Positions 7,400 to 15,459 of a stretch of 27,100 nt of DNA are shown here, in pieces. Position numbers and translations under genes: made by a program. Source of the stretch: a virus; the IMG/VR virus record IMGVR_UViG_3300025425_000131, positions 1-27,100 of that record. One strand, given 5' to 3'. Positions within the stretch are counted from its first letter, which is position 1. Every line of letters starts with the position of its first letter. The notes beneath the pieces were generated by a model. It was not told where the DNA came from, made no database searches, and saw only the letters and a list, made by a program, of their open reading frames with translations.

Positions 7400-8920
7400 A
7401 TGGCAACAAGTACCGCAGTAGGCACAGAGCGAGTTAGTAGAATAGTAGGTTATAAGCTGAAGAAAGGCGACTTTTCTACCAGTTCTCCAAATCTACCCCA
7501 GCGAATAGCAATTTTTGCAGAAGCAAATCACGCAAACCAAGGAACATTAGACACTGACGGTAAAGAGATCACTGATGCTCAAACAGCGGGAAGTCTTTAC
7601 GGTTATGGTTCTCCGATTTACAACATAATGCGAATTTTACGACCTTTAAGCGGTGGTGGAATTGGCGGAATACCAACAATAGTATATGCACAAGCGGCAG
7701 CAGATGGCGCTGCATATAAAGTGTTAGAAGTAACGCCAACAGGTACAGCAACAGCAAACGGAACGCACTTTTTAAAAGTAGCTGGACGAGATTCTGTAGA
7801 TGGTGAAGTTTATGCTTTGAATATTGCTAAAGGCGACACAACAGACGCAATCACACAGAAAATAGAAGACGCAGTTAATAATGTATTAGGTTCACCATTT
7901 ATAGGGACAAGTACTGATTATGAAGCAACCTTAACGAGTAAATGGAAAGGCTTAACAGCTGAAGACTTAAGCGTAACAGTAGACGTTGGAGATAATGCAC
8001 TTGGGTTAACTTATGCAGTTGCAAGCACTTCTACAGGAGCAGGTACACCAAGCGTAACAGCAGCATTAAATCAATTTGGAAACGAATGGGTAACAATTGT
8101 TGTTAATAGTTACGGTACTGTTTCAACGGTTATGGATGCTTTGGAATCTTTTAACGGTATTCCAAATCCAGACACCCCAACAGGAAGATATACAGGAATA
8201 GTAATGAAGCCTTTTATCGCCTTAACTGGTTCGGTTGCTGACAACCCAAGCACAATTACAGATGCAAGGTTAGACGATGTAACTATTGCTATTTGTCCAG
8301 CGCCATTGAGTAAAGGCTTGCCAATGGAAGCAGCAGCAAATGCAGCATTGTTATTTGGTAAAACAGCACAAAACACCCCTCAATCAGATATTGGCGGAGC
8401 AAGTTATTCGGATATGCCGACACCTATCAGCATCGGGTCAATGTCTAGTTATGATAGTCGAGATTCTTTTGTAAAAAAGGGATGCTCAACTGTTGATTTA
8501 GTTTCTGGAAGATACCAAGTTCAAGATTTTGTTACAACTTACCACCCAGTTGGGGAGGTAGTTCCTCAATATCGCTTTTGCAGAAATCTAATGCTAGATT
8601 TCAATGTGAGATATGGTTACTATTTACTTGAATTAATCAACGTGGTTGATCATGTAATTGCAGCTAATGACGACACTGTAAATGCTCAAAATGTTGTAAA
8701 GCCTAAACAATGGTTGCAGGTTGTAAAATCTTACGCAGCTGATTTAGGAGTTCGAGCGTTAGTAGCTGATGTTCCATTTATGCAAGATAGTATAACGGTA
8801 GCAATTAGCACAACTAACCCAGATAGGTTAGAGACATTTTTTAGATATAAAAGAACTGGTATTGCTCGAATAGCTTCTACGGATGCTGAGGCTGGTTTTA
8901 ATTTTGGTACAAACGATTAA
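7400..8920 (+). CDS. Contractile tail sheath protein (Mu gpL-like)
   Basis: The sheath protein polymerises around the tail tube and contracts to drive it through the host envelope. The frame opens at a TTG (7364), but the ATG at 7400 gives the normal start MATSTAVGTERVSRIVGYK and a 506-residue protein, close to Mu gpL (495). Recognisable features are the N-terminal RIAIFAEANH strand, the YGYGSPIYNIMRIL segment, a repetitive Thr/Ala-rich insertion domain (about residues 110-235), and a conserved C-terminal part with VVDHVIAANDD and FRYKRTGIARI. A tube gene follows after 10 bases, the usual sheath-tube order. It is the first gene of the long plus-strand tail operon. Confidence 0.93.
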   Translation: MATSTAVGTERVSRIVGYKLKKGDFSTSSPNLPQRIAIFAEANHANQGTLDTDGKEITDAQTAGSLYGYGSPIYNIMRILRPLSGGGIGGIPTIVYAQAAADGAAYKVLEVTPTGTATANGTHFLKVAGRDSVDGEVYALNIAKGDTTDAITQKIEDAVNNVLGSPFIGTSTDYEATLTSKWKGLTAEDLSVTVDVGDNALGLTYAVASTSTGAGTPSVTAALNQFGNEWVTIVVNSYGTVSTVMDALESFNGIPNPDTPTGRYTGIVMKPFIALTGSVADNPSTITDARLDDVTIAICPAPLSKGLPMEAAANAALLFGKTAQNTPQSDIGGASYSDMPTPISIGSMSSYDSRDSFVKKGCSTVDLVSGRYQVQDFVTTYHPVGEVVPQYRFCRNLMLDFNVRYGYYLLELINVVDHVIAANDDTVNAQNVVKPKQWLQVVKSYAADLGVRALVADVPFMQDSITVAISTTNPDRLETFFRYKRTGIARIASTDAEAGFNFGTND

Positions 8921-8930
8921 AAAATAAGAC

Positions 8931-9335
8931 ATGGCAGTTGGTGGAGACATTACAGAAATTACTTATAGTCACCCTACATTGGGAAGTGGGGTTATTTTCC
9001 CAAAAGCGGCTGAAGATTCAACATATGATTTAGGCGGTTTTCGCTCTGGAGACGATGTTAATATGGTTGATGGTGGTGGAAACATGATTACTCAATTAAG
9101 CCGCGCGCGATGGTCTTTTGAGGTACTTTGCACAGCTGACATGGTTACAGCTGAAACAATTGAAGCTATTACAGCAATGGCTGGAAGTACTGAATTGGCA
9201 GAGTGGACTTTTTCAAACATAAATGGAACTATTTATGCAGGAACAGGTCAACCAGTTGGAGATGTTCAAATGAATGGCAACGCTTCTAGTTTTACATTAA
9301 AAGTAGCAGGCGGAGGAAAATTAACGAAACAATAA
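8931..9335 (+). CDS. Tail tube protein (Mu gpM-like)
   Basis: This 134-residue protein forms the stacked hexameric rings of the inner tube through which DNA is ejected. It is small, glycine-rich and beta-rich, with a central WSFEVLCTADMV strand, and it begins right after the sheath gene and ends just before the chaperone gene, the position of Mu gpM (118 residues). Typical tube features are the loop rich in Gly and Asp (YDLGGFRSGDDVNMVDGGGN, about residues 32-51) and the C-terminal strand FTLKVAGGGKL. Sequence motifs for tube proteins are weak, so the call rests on size, beta character and position. Confidence 0.88.
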   Translation: MAVGGDITEITYSHPTLGSGVIFPKAAEDSTYDLGGFRSGDDVNMVDGGGNMITQLSRARWSFEVLCTADMVTAETIEAITAMAGSTELAEWTFSNINGTIYAGTGQPVGDVQMNGNASSFTLKVAGGGKLTKQ

Positions 9336-9347
9336 AATAAACACACA

Positions 9348-9752
9348 ATGAAAGTTGAAAAGGGAATAGCAACACAAGAGGTAAACGAGTGGTTAGAATT
9401 TAAACGAGTATCTGAAAAGAAAAAAGAGGCTAGAGCCGAAGAAATTGAAAGTATAATTTCGGAAGTTGAAGAAGGTAATTTGTCAGTAGATGATAAGTTT
9501 AATTTGAATTATAGTTTAAAATTTCCTATTGAAGATTCTGAGGGAAACGAAATGGATCAGATTTTGTCATTTAAAGCAAGGTTAAGATCAAACGAATTAG
9601 ACCCATATTTAAAAGGTGTAAAGGGTGCTGATGTTGATGGTAGACTCAGGGCATATATTTGTGCTTTGACTGGCAAAAACAGTCAGATTATAAAGAAATT
9701 AGATACTGAAGATCATTCTATTTGCGCTTCAATTGCCCTTTTTTTCTTGTAG
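9348..9752 (+). CDS. Tail assembly chaperone, unshifted form (gpG-like)
   Basis: The 134-residue short chaperone is predicted to coat the tape measure during tail assembly together with a longer frameshifted form. It is acidic and helical at the N-terminus (KKKEARAEEIESIISEVEEG), with a core built around LNYSLKFPIEDSEGNEMDQILSFKARL. It lies between the tube and tape measure genes, the diagnostic place for such chaperones in siphophages and myophages. The zero frame ends at TAG 9750-9752, 3 bases after a T-TTT-TTC slippery run, so its last residues (ALFFL) are the frameshift window itself. Confidence 0.85.
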   Translation: MKVEKGIATQEVNEWLEFKRVSEKKKEARAEEIESIISEVEEGNLSVDDKFNLNYSLKFPIEDSEGNEMDQILSFKARLRSNELDPYLKGVKGADVDGRLRAYICALTGKNSQIIKKLDTEDHSICASIALFFL

Positions 9753-9925
9753 AGAATGCTTTTGAAGTTAGTGTAGATGTTGTTTTTAAAACACTGGTAC
9801 GGGCGCGCAATTGGACGCCCGATGTGTTAAGTTCTTTGTATTTAGATGATTTAGATTATAAAGGAATAATATACTGGTATCAAGACGTTTTACACGAAAT
9901 TGAGGCCAGTAAGGTAAAAAAATAA
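9348..9925 (+). CDS. Tail assembly chaperone, -1 frameshifted form (gpGT-like)
   Basis: The second reading frame (from about 9722 to TAA at 9923-9925) has only a TTG as an upstream start, embedded in the first gene, but is continuous with it by a -1 slip at 9740-9746. The fusion is about 192 residues: 133 from the first frame, then LVENAFEVSVDVVFKTLV and onward to EASKVKK. The extension is helical with the WYQDVLHEIE pattern typical of the T domain that contacts the tape measure. The stop overlaps the tape measure ATG (TAATG). This conserved arrangement makes a programmed frameshift much likelier than a sequencing error. Confidence 0.85.
9740..9746 (+). other. Slippery heptamer for -1 ribosomal frameshift
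   Basis: T-TTT-TTC fits the X-XXY-YYZ rule in the zero frame, with codons TTT (9741-9743) and TTC (9744-9746). After slippage both tRNAs read TTT. The zero-frame stop follows one codon later, and the -1 frame stays open to the tape measure gene. Confidence 0.82.
9790..9828 (+). other. GC-rich hairpin downstream of the frameshift site
   Basis: CGGGCG (9800-9805) pairs perfectly with CGCCCG (9816-9821) around a 10-base loop, and AACAC (9790-9794) pairs with GTGTT (9824-9828) across a small internal loop. Such a GC-rich stem is conspicuous in this AT-rich genome. It begins about 44 bases after the slip site, farther than the usual 5-9 bases, so a stimulatory role is uncertain. Confidence 0.42.
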
Positions 9926-11880
9926 TGGGCGTTACTTCAACAGTTTCAACAAAATTTACAGCGATAGATAAGTTTTCGGCTAAAGTATCGAAAATGTCAA
10001 GGGCTACACAGACTTTTGCAGCAAAGGCAGAAGTTGGAGTAGCAAGAGCAAATCGTGCGTTTAGAAGCATGACATCTCCTTTACGGTCACTTTCAAGGCA
10101 GTTAGGCCAGCTGGGCTTAGTTCTAGGAATCACAGCAGTAATATCAGTAATTGGAGGCGCTATTAATGTCTTTAAAGACTTTGAACAGGCAAATGCTAAT
10201 CTATCGGCTGTTATGTCGTCGGCAACAGCTCCGCAATTAGCAACGTTACAAGCGGATGCCGAGAGATTAGGCGGAACAACGGCCAAAACAGCAACTGAAG
10301 TAGTTGGATTACAAGAAAGTTTTGCGCGTTTAGGCTTCCCAATGGCCGATATTATAAACATGACTGAAGCAACTATTTCTGGGTCAATTGCTATGCGTGG
10401 AGAATTAGCAGATACGGCTGAGTTGGTTGGAGCTGTTGTTAAAACTTTTGACACATTTGGGTCAATTGATGCTCCAAATATTATTGATAAAATGACTTTA
10501 GCGACTCAAAAAAGTGCTTTAAACTTTGAGAAGTTGCAAAAAGCTTTACCGATAGTCGGTGGAGCTGCTAATGCAGCTGGGATTTCATTTGAATCAACTG
10601 TAGGATTACTTGGAAAGTTATCAGATGCGGGAATAGATGCAAGTAGTTCGGCTACAGCCTTAAGAAATATATTTATTGATAGTAAGGCTAAAGGGCATGG
10701 ATATGAACAAATTTTAGAAAACATACAAAAAAACCAAGATAAACTAACGGCCTCAAACGATGCTTTTGGCAAGAAAACAGCAGTAAGCGCTTCTATTCTG
10801 GCGAATAAATTGCAAGAAGCAAAAAAACTAACAAAAGACCTTAGTAATGAGACATTATTTATGGGAGCTGCTCAAAAAGCAGCAGAGAAACAACAAGCGA
10901 CTTTAGGCGGTGCGCTTACCCTTTTGAGTAGTGGTTATGATGGTTTTATTTTATCATTGGAAAACGGAAACGGTGCTTTTTCAACAACATTAAAAAATAT
11001 TACACAAGTAGCAACAGATATGCTTTCGATGGCTTCTGGTACGGATGTGGCATCAAAAGCAACAACGGAACATGAAAAGAAGGTGGCTAAATATGCAGAA
11101 ATAGCATTGACATTATCTAAAATAATCTTGCTTATTGTGGGTGGAATGATAGCGTTTAAAATAATACTACTAGTAACTTCAGTATTGATGGCAGCATACA
11201 ATATAGGCTTAGGAATAATGGGGGCGTTAAGCGGCACTGCTTCGATTGCAATTGGAGGAAATGCCATCGCGCTTGGAGCCTATAAAATAGCTTTAGGCAT
11301 TTCAACAGCTGCACAATGGTTGTTTAATGCAGCAATGTCGGCTAATCCTATTGTATTAACGATTATTGCAATATTGGCTTTAATTGCAATAATTGCAATA
11401 GTTGTTACTTATTGGGATGATTGGGGCGCGGCCGTGTCATTTATGTTAGGGCCGATTGGATTAGTAATTTCAATTATTCAATCACTTAGAAGAAATTGGG
11501 ATATGATTGGAGATGCCTTTACAAATGGTGGCTTTTTATCAGGCATTTTAGCGATAGGAAAAGCACTACTTGACGCGGTATTAATGCCAATCCAGCAGAT
11601 TTTAGAAATAGCTTCAAAGATTCCAGGAAGTATGGGTGAGTTTGCAGCAGCGGGAGCAGAACAAATAAATACTTTTAGATATGAAATGGGAGTTAATACT
11701 GGTACGGTAGCCGATCCCAAAGGCGCTGAACGTGACGCGTTAACTCAAACTATTAATAAAAGTAATTCAACAAGAAATGAACTATTAATAAAAGACCAAA
11801 CAGGGAGGGCCGAACTGTCTGGAGATGCCGAAAATAATATAGGTATATTTTTACCTTCAAACATGGGCTTTCAATCATAA
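9925..11880 (+). CDS. Tail tape measure protein
   Basis: The 651-residue protein sets tail length and is ejected ahead of the DNA. The first 60 residues are polar and basic, followed by a hydrophobic segment (about 62-80) and the tape-measure core: FKDFEQANANLSAVMSS, then SALNFEKLQKALPIVGGAANAAGISFE and ALRNIF, which match the conserved region of TP901-type tape measures. Strong hydrophobic stretches lie at about 392-435 and 472-497 and could insert into the host membrane on ejection. At the usual ~1.5 Å per residue, the tail would be roughly 100 nm (inference). The start shares one base with the chaperone stop. Confidence 0.93.
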   Translation: MGVTSTVSTKFTAIDKFSAKVSKMSRATQTFAAKAEVGVARANRAFRSMTSPLRSLSRQLGQLGLVLGITAVISVIGGAINVFKDFEQANANLSAVMSSATAPQLATLQADAERLGGTTAKTATEVVGLQESFARLGFPMADIINMTEATISGSIAMRGELADTAELVGAVVKTFDTFGSIDAPNIIDKMTLATQKSALNFEKLQKALPIVGGAANAAGISFESTVGLLGKLSDAGIDASSSATALRNIFIDSKAKGHGYEQILENIQKNQDKLTASNDAFGKKTAVSASILANKLQEAKKLTKDLSNETLFMGAAQKAAEKQQATLGGALTLLSSGYDGFILSLENGNGAFSTTLKNITQVATDMLSMASGTDVASKATTEHEKKVAKYAEIALTLSKIILLIVGGMIAFKIILLVTSVLMAAYNIGLGIMGALSGTASIAIGGNAIALGAYKIALGISTAAQWLFNAAMSANPIVLTIIAILALIAIIAIVVTYWDDWGAAVSFMLGPIGLVISIIQSLRRNWDMIGDAFTNGGFLSGILAIGKALLDAVLMPIQQILEIASKIPGSMGEFAAAGAEQINTFRYEMGVNTGTVADPKGAERDALTQTINKSNSTRNELLIKDQTGRAELSGDAENNIGIFLPSNMGFQS

Positions 11881-11883
11881 GTT

Positions 11884-12444
11884 ATGGATTTAACGATTTA
11901 CGAAACAGGAGGGGGTGGGGATTTAGTTTTACAAGGCAATAACTTGGAAACCACTAATTCACTGTTTAATATGCCTTATTTAGGTCTATTTGGAGGAAAT
12001 GTAGAAGCTTCAACACCTACAGCAAGGCCAGCTAATGAGCAGGCTTTTGATTATTGGGGTAATGCCTTATTAATGCCTAATAACATTGATATTCAATACA
12101 ACTCAATAACCGAAAAAACTTTAAATGAAACGAGCTTAAATAGTGCAGGAAGGATTAAAATAGAACAAGCAGTAAGAAAAGATTTAGCTTTTATGTCTGA
12201 TTTTGCAGATATTACTGTAGCCGTATCAATTACGGGAATAGATAAGTTGAAAATATTAATAAACGTACAGGAGCCAACCAACAACCAAAACAGAGACTTT
12301 GTTTATATTTGGGACGCGACAAAAGGAGAAATTATTGATCAGCAATTAGCTGGAATGGATTTTAATTCTACTCGCTGGCTTTTAGATACAGGAGTTTGGA
12401 ATGATAATTCAATTTGGGTAGATACTAATTTTTGGATAGATTAA
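11884..12444 (+). CDS. Baseplate wedge protein, Mu gp46-like (gpW/gp25 role)
   Basis: The 186-residue protein resembles the Mu gp46 family: N-terminal DLTIYETGGGGDLVLQGNNL, a LETTNSLFNMPYLGLFGG segment, a WGNALL turn, then a helical KIEQAVRKDLAFM part and two strands (ITVAVSITGIDKLKILINVQ). That pattern corresponds to the T4 gp25-like wedge component that nucleates sheath assembly. The last 25 residues add a tryptophan-rich tail (VWNDNSIWVDTNFWID), a short repeat of the W-x-D type. It follows the tape measure directly, whereas in Mu the hub genes come first. Confidence 0.78.
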   Translation: MDLTIYETGGGGDLVLQGNNLETTNSLFNMPYLGLFGGNVEASTPTARPANEQAFDYWGNALLMPNNIDIQYNSITEKTLNETSLNSAGRIKIEQAVRKDLAFMSDFADITVAVSITGIDKLKILINVQEPTNNQNRDFVYIWDATKGEIIDQQLAGMDFNSTRWLLDTGVWNDNSIWVDTNFWID

Positions 12445-12445
12445 A

Positions 12446-12973
12446 ATGGCAACAATAGAAAACGGGGAATCAGCCCTTTCAGTAAGAAGTAAATTAAATG
12501 TAAATTTAGCTGCACAAGAAGCAAACACAACTAAATTGGCAGACATTGAAGCGGATGCCGAGGTTAACCCCACGAATGCGGAAACAAAAACAGCTTATGA
12601 AGCTAACGCTAACACAAATGCATTTACCGATGCAGATAGTGATAGATTAGATTTAGCTGATATATCTATAGGAAGGGCATACATGGTGACTATTGATGTA
12701 TCTAGTAGCATATCGGTTACAGGAGGATATAATACATTTATAGGCACTATGGTTTGGACGGACAGCGGTACGGGGGAATATACTCTGACAAGTGGAAGTA
12801 GTGAGTTTTCGTTATCCAATACAATGGTATGTTTAGTTGGTAATTCAAATGCAACTTTTGGAATTACAATTGGAACATCTGCAATTGTTTTGACTGCTTA
12901 TAATTCTTCAGGAGTTGCAGCGGCCAATTTATTTACAGCTCTTAAAATAGAGGTAAAAAATTATAATTCATGA
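12446..12973 (+). CDS. Fibre-like baseplate protein
   Basis: The 175-residue protein has an N-terminus typical of phage fibre and neck-appendage proteins (ATIENGESALSVRSKLN), followed by a linker (ETKTAYEANANTNAFTDADSDRLDLAD, about residues 46-72) also seen before receptor-binding parts. The C-terminal ~100 residues are Gly/Ser/Thr-rich and probably a beta-sandwich. A short trimeric side fibre or decoration of the baseplate is likely. It is inserted between the gp46-like and gp47-like wedge genes and overlaps the latter by 4 bases (ATGA), so it is co-translated with wedge components. The binding target is unknown. Confidence 0.65.
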   Translation: MATIENGESALSVRSKLNVNLAAQEANTTKLADIEADAEVNPTNAETKTAYEANANTNAFTDADSDRLDLADISIGRAYMVTIDVSSSISVTGGYNTFIGTMVWTDSGTGEYTLTSGSSEFSLSNTMVCLVGNSNATFGITIGTSAIVLTAYNSSGVAAANLFTALKIEVKNYNS

Positions 12974-14151
12974 TAACTATACCGACATTAAAAGAGATAT
13001 ACGATGATGCAATTAGTTCTTTAGAGACTAATTTAGGAATCAATATTCCTACTTTTGGAAAAAATATATTTAGACCATTGGCGGCCGTTCAAGCTGCAAA
13101 ATTAAAGCTCTATTATTTACTACTTGCAAAAGTTCAAAAGAATATTTTTGTTGATACGGCTGACCCCGTAGCTCAAGGCGGTACATTGGAGAGGTTCGGA
13201 GAGGTAAAGCTAGGAAGGCCACCAAACCCAGCAGTAGCAGGTCAATACACTTCAACGGTAACAGGTACAGTTTCCGCTGTAATTCCAGCACAAACAACTT
13301 TTAAAAGTGATGATACAAGTAGCGCACCAGGATATTTATATATTTTGGATATTGCCTATACAATGACATCAACAAGCGAATCAATAACACTTCGAGCTTT
13401 AACAGCTGGGGCTGTTTCAAAACTTTCAATTAGTGACACCTTAACAGCCACTGCACCGATTTCAAATGTGGATAGTTTTGCAACTGTTACCGCTGTTTTT
13501 GTGGAATCTTTAGAGAGCGAAGGAATCGAAGTTTATAGACAGCGAATCATTGAAGCATATCGAGCAGAACCTCAAGGAGGCGCTGCGGTTGATTATAGGC
13601 TTTGGGCAAGCGATGCACAAGGTGTAAAAAATTCTTATCCATACGCAAAAGCAGGGCAAGATGGTATAATTGATTTGTACGTTGAGGCAACCACTACAGA
13701 TAGTTCAGATGGCAAGGGAACGCCAACATCTGGAATATTAACAGCGGTTGAAGATGTTGTGGAATTAGACCCAGACACCACTTTGCCAATGAATGAACGA
13801 GGGAGGAAACCATTAGGAGTTTATCAAGTTAACTATTTACCGATTTCAATAATTGACATTACTATTCAAATTACAGGCGGGAGTTATACAACCGATCAAG
13901 AAACATCTATAAAAAGTGCTTTAGTTGAGGCAGTTAATTTAGTTCGTCCATTTATTACAGGTGCTGATGTGGTTGCAGATAAAAACAATATTTTAGATAA
14001 TAATAAAACTGTTTTTGTAATCCAAAGCACTGTGCCAAGCGTTGCATTTACAGGTATATCAATAACATTTAATTCTGTAAGTTTAACCACTTACTTATTT
14101 AATAACGGTGAAATACCTAATTTAGCATCTGCTAATATTACTTATGCTTAG
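12970..14151 (+). CDS. Baseplate J-like wedge protein (Mu gp47-like)
   Basis: The 393-residue protein matches the baseplate J/gp47 family, the equivalent of T4 gp6 that forms the wedge ring. Visible hallmarks are the N-terminal TLKEIYDDAISSLETNLG helix, TLERFGEVKLGRPPNPA (about 74-90), a beta-rich middle with VIPAQTTFKSDD, the conserved YRQRIIEAYRAEPQGGAAVDYRLWA segment (about 191-215, the family's most typical stretch) and a C-terminal ferredoxin-like repeat (ITIQITGGSYTTDQETSIKSAL). Length is close to Mu gp47 (about 360). It overlaps the next gene by 8 bases. Confidence 0.9.
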   Translation: MITIPTLKEIYDDAISSLETNLGINIPTFGKNIFRPLAAVQAAKLKLYYLLLAKVQKNIFVDTADPVAQGGTLERFGEVKLGRPPNPAVAGQYTSTVTGTVSAVIPAQTTFKSDDTSSAPGYLYILDIAYTMTSTSESITLRALTAGAVSKLSISDTLTATAPISNVDSFATVTAVFVESLESEGIEVYRQRIIEAYRAEPQGGAAVDYRLWASDAQGVKNSYPYAKAGQDGIIDLYVEATTTDSSDGKGTPTSGILTAVEDVVELDPDTTLPMNERGRKPLGVYQVNYLPISIIDITIQITGGSYTTDQETSIKSALVEAVNLVRPFITGADVVADKNNILDNNKTVFVIQSTVPSVAFTGISITFNSVSLTTYLFNNGEIPNLASANITYA

Positions 14152-14845
14152 TAAAATTCAACGTCTCACAAAGTCTTTATTTCCTACAGGAAGGGTTTGG
14201 CGAATTGTTCCGGGTGGAATATTTGACAAAATACTTTCTTCATTTAGCTCAATTGAATCTACAGCGTTAGATGGGGCGATGAATGTTTTGGATGTTATAT
14301 TACCAGACAACGATAATTTTACCGCGCAAGATGCTACAGATTGGGAGGTTAGATTGGGATTGATTACTAATTTAAGTTTAAGCTTGGAGGATAGAAAACA
14401 GGCTATAATCAGGAAAATGAATCATCCCGGAACAATAAAAGCGCGTCAAAATTACAGGTTTTTAGAACGAGAATTAAGGAATGCAAATTTTGATGTTTAT
14501 GTTTATGAAAATATATTTTCAGATGGTTCTGGCGGATTAGAAACAAGAACACCTGAAGCTGTTATAGGCTCGAATACAGGATCAACCGAAGCGCAGTTAG
14601 GAATGAATCAATTGGGAGAAGCCCAATTAGGTACTGCATACCTAAATAAAGCTGTTTGGTCACTCGATAGAAAAGATCAATATTTTGATGCAGGAACACT
14701 ATTGAGAAGAACTTTTTTTATTGGTGGTAATCCTTTGGGCACATTTGCAAATGTTGACGCAACAAGAGAAATTGAGTTTAGAGAATTAATTATGAAGGTT
14801 AAACCAGCGCAAACAGTTGGCTGGTTGTTAGTAAATTATATATAA
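14144..14845 (+). CDS. Baseplate/tail-tip protein, Mu gp48-like (DUF2313)
   Basis: The 233-residue protein shows the pattern of Mu gp48/YmfQ: LFPTGRVWRIVPGGIFDKIL near the N-terminus, then ATDWEVRLGL (about 64-73) and EDRKQAIIRKMNHPG, an alpha-helical core. It probably caps the wedge and links it to tail fibres. A short repeat (EAQLGMNQLGEAQLG, about 145-160) sits in a linker before the C-terminal part FRELIMKVKPAQTVGWLLVNY, which is also typical of the family. It directly follows the gp47-like gene, as in Mu, and its stop overlaps the next start (TAATG). Confidence 0.82.
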   Translation: MLSKIQRLTKSLFPTGRVWRIVPGGIFDKILSSFSSIESTALDGAMNVLDVILPDNDNFTAQDATDWEVRLGLITNLSLSLEDRKQAIIRKMNHPGTIKARQNYRFLERELRNANFDVYVYENIFSDGSGGLETRTPEAVIGSNTGSTEAQLGMNQLGEAQLGTAYLNKAVWSLDRKDQYFDAGTLLRRTFFIGGNPLGTFANVDATREIEFRELIMKVKPAQTVGWLLVNYI

Positions 14846-15459
14846 TGGCTAGAGATATATTAGATTTAGATAACGTTGAATTAGCTGATACTGATTACCC
14901 TTACGGAAGGGTAAAGGATATTAGCGCAGCGGGTGCAGGCGATGGAACACCTGTAAATGAGGCAATGACAGGCGATGTTTTGCAGTTCTTCAATAAATTA
15001 ATGGCAGAAGGAGGCGTTACCGCTAATGGTCTTCCAGATAACAATTATTCAGGATTTCAATTTTTCGAGGCGTTGGAAGGTTTAATTCCAGAAATTAAAT
15101 ATAGGGGTGTTGTTGAATATTCCGATGGGAATAATTTACCATTAACTGTTATTAGTGGAACTAATAATGTAGCATCGTTTACAAAAGCAAACATTCAAAT
15201 TAATATAACTTCTAATGCTTTTGCTGACAATATTGTTAGTTTTGGGAGTGATATGCCTATAGGCACTAGAATTAAAATACTAACAAATAACGGGGTAAAC
15301 CCAGTTAATTACTTAATAAACTCAACGACATTGGGAGGCTTTCCGCCACTAAGAAAAAACAATGTAACAGCAAATAATACAGGATTTTCAACTGCTCCAT
15401 ACCAAACATTCACAGCGACTCGAATGAATGATTGTTGGGCAATAGAAGACGACACATGA
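14845..15459 (+). CDS. Tail fibre or fibre-adaptor protein
   Basis: The 204-residue protein starts with DYPYGRVKDISAAGAGDGTPVNEAMTGDVLQFF, a head-to-fibre adaptor motif common in tail fibres, followed by GGVTANGLPDN and FFEALEGL. The C-terminal half is beta-rich (NIQINITSNAFADNIVSFGS) and may form a small trimeric tip or carry a separate receptor-binding protein. It lies right after the gp48-like gene, where Mu-like phages place their fibre gene. It is much shorter than typical receptor-binding fibres, and a longer fibre gene begins at 26376, so it may be an adaptor. Its stop overlaps the next start by 4 bases. Confidence 0.68.
   Translation: MARDILDLDNVELADTDYPYGRVKDISAAGAGDGTPVNEAMTGDVLQFFNKLMAEGGVTANGLPDNNYSGFQFFEALEGLIPEIKYRGVVEYSDGNNLPLTVISGTNNVASFTKANIQINITSNAFADNIVSFGSDMPIGTRIKILTNNGVNPVNYLINSTTLGGFPPLRKNNVTANNTGFSTAPYQTFTATRMNDCWAIEDDT

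Noticed and set aside
7315-7425. Longer N-terminus for the first glycosyltransferase (37 extra codons)
   Set aside because: The extra codons read through the divergent promoter region and the sheath start, while the GT-A fold begins exactly at MKVAVIIP.
9786-10454. Long minus-strand frame (222 codons) across the chaperone and tape measure genes
   Set aside because: It lies antisense to a clearly coding tape measure region, has no recognisable domain, and reflects codon bias of the plus-strand gene.
11360-11405. Repeated ATTGCAAT motifs in the tape measure gene
   Set aside because: They encode a hydrophobic Ile/Ala-rich membrane segment; codon repetition explains them.
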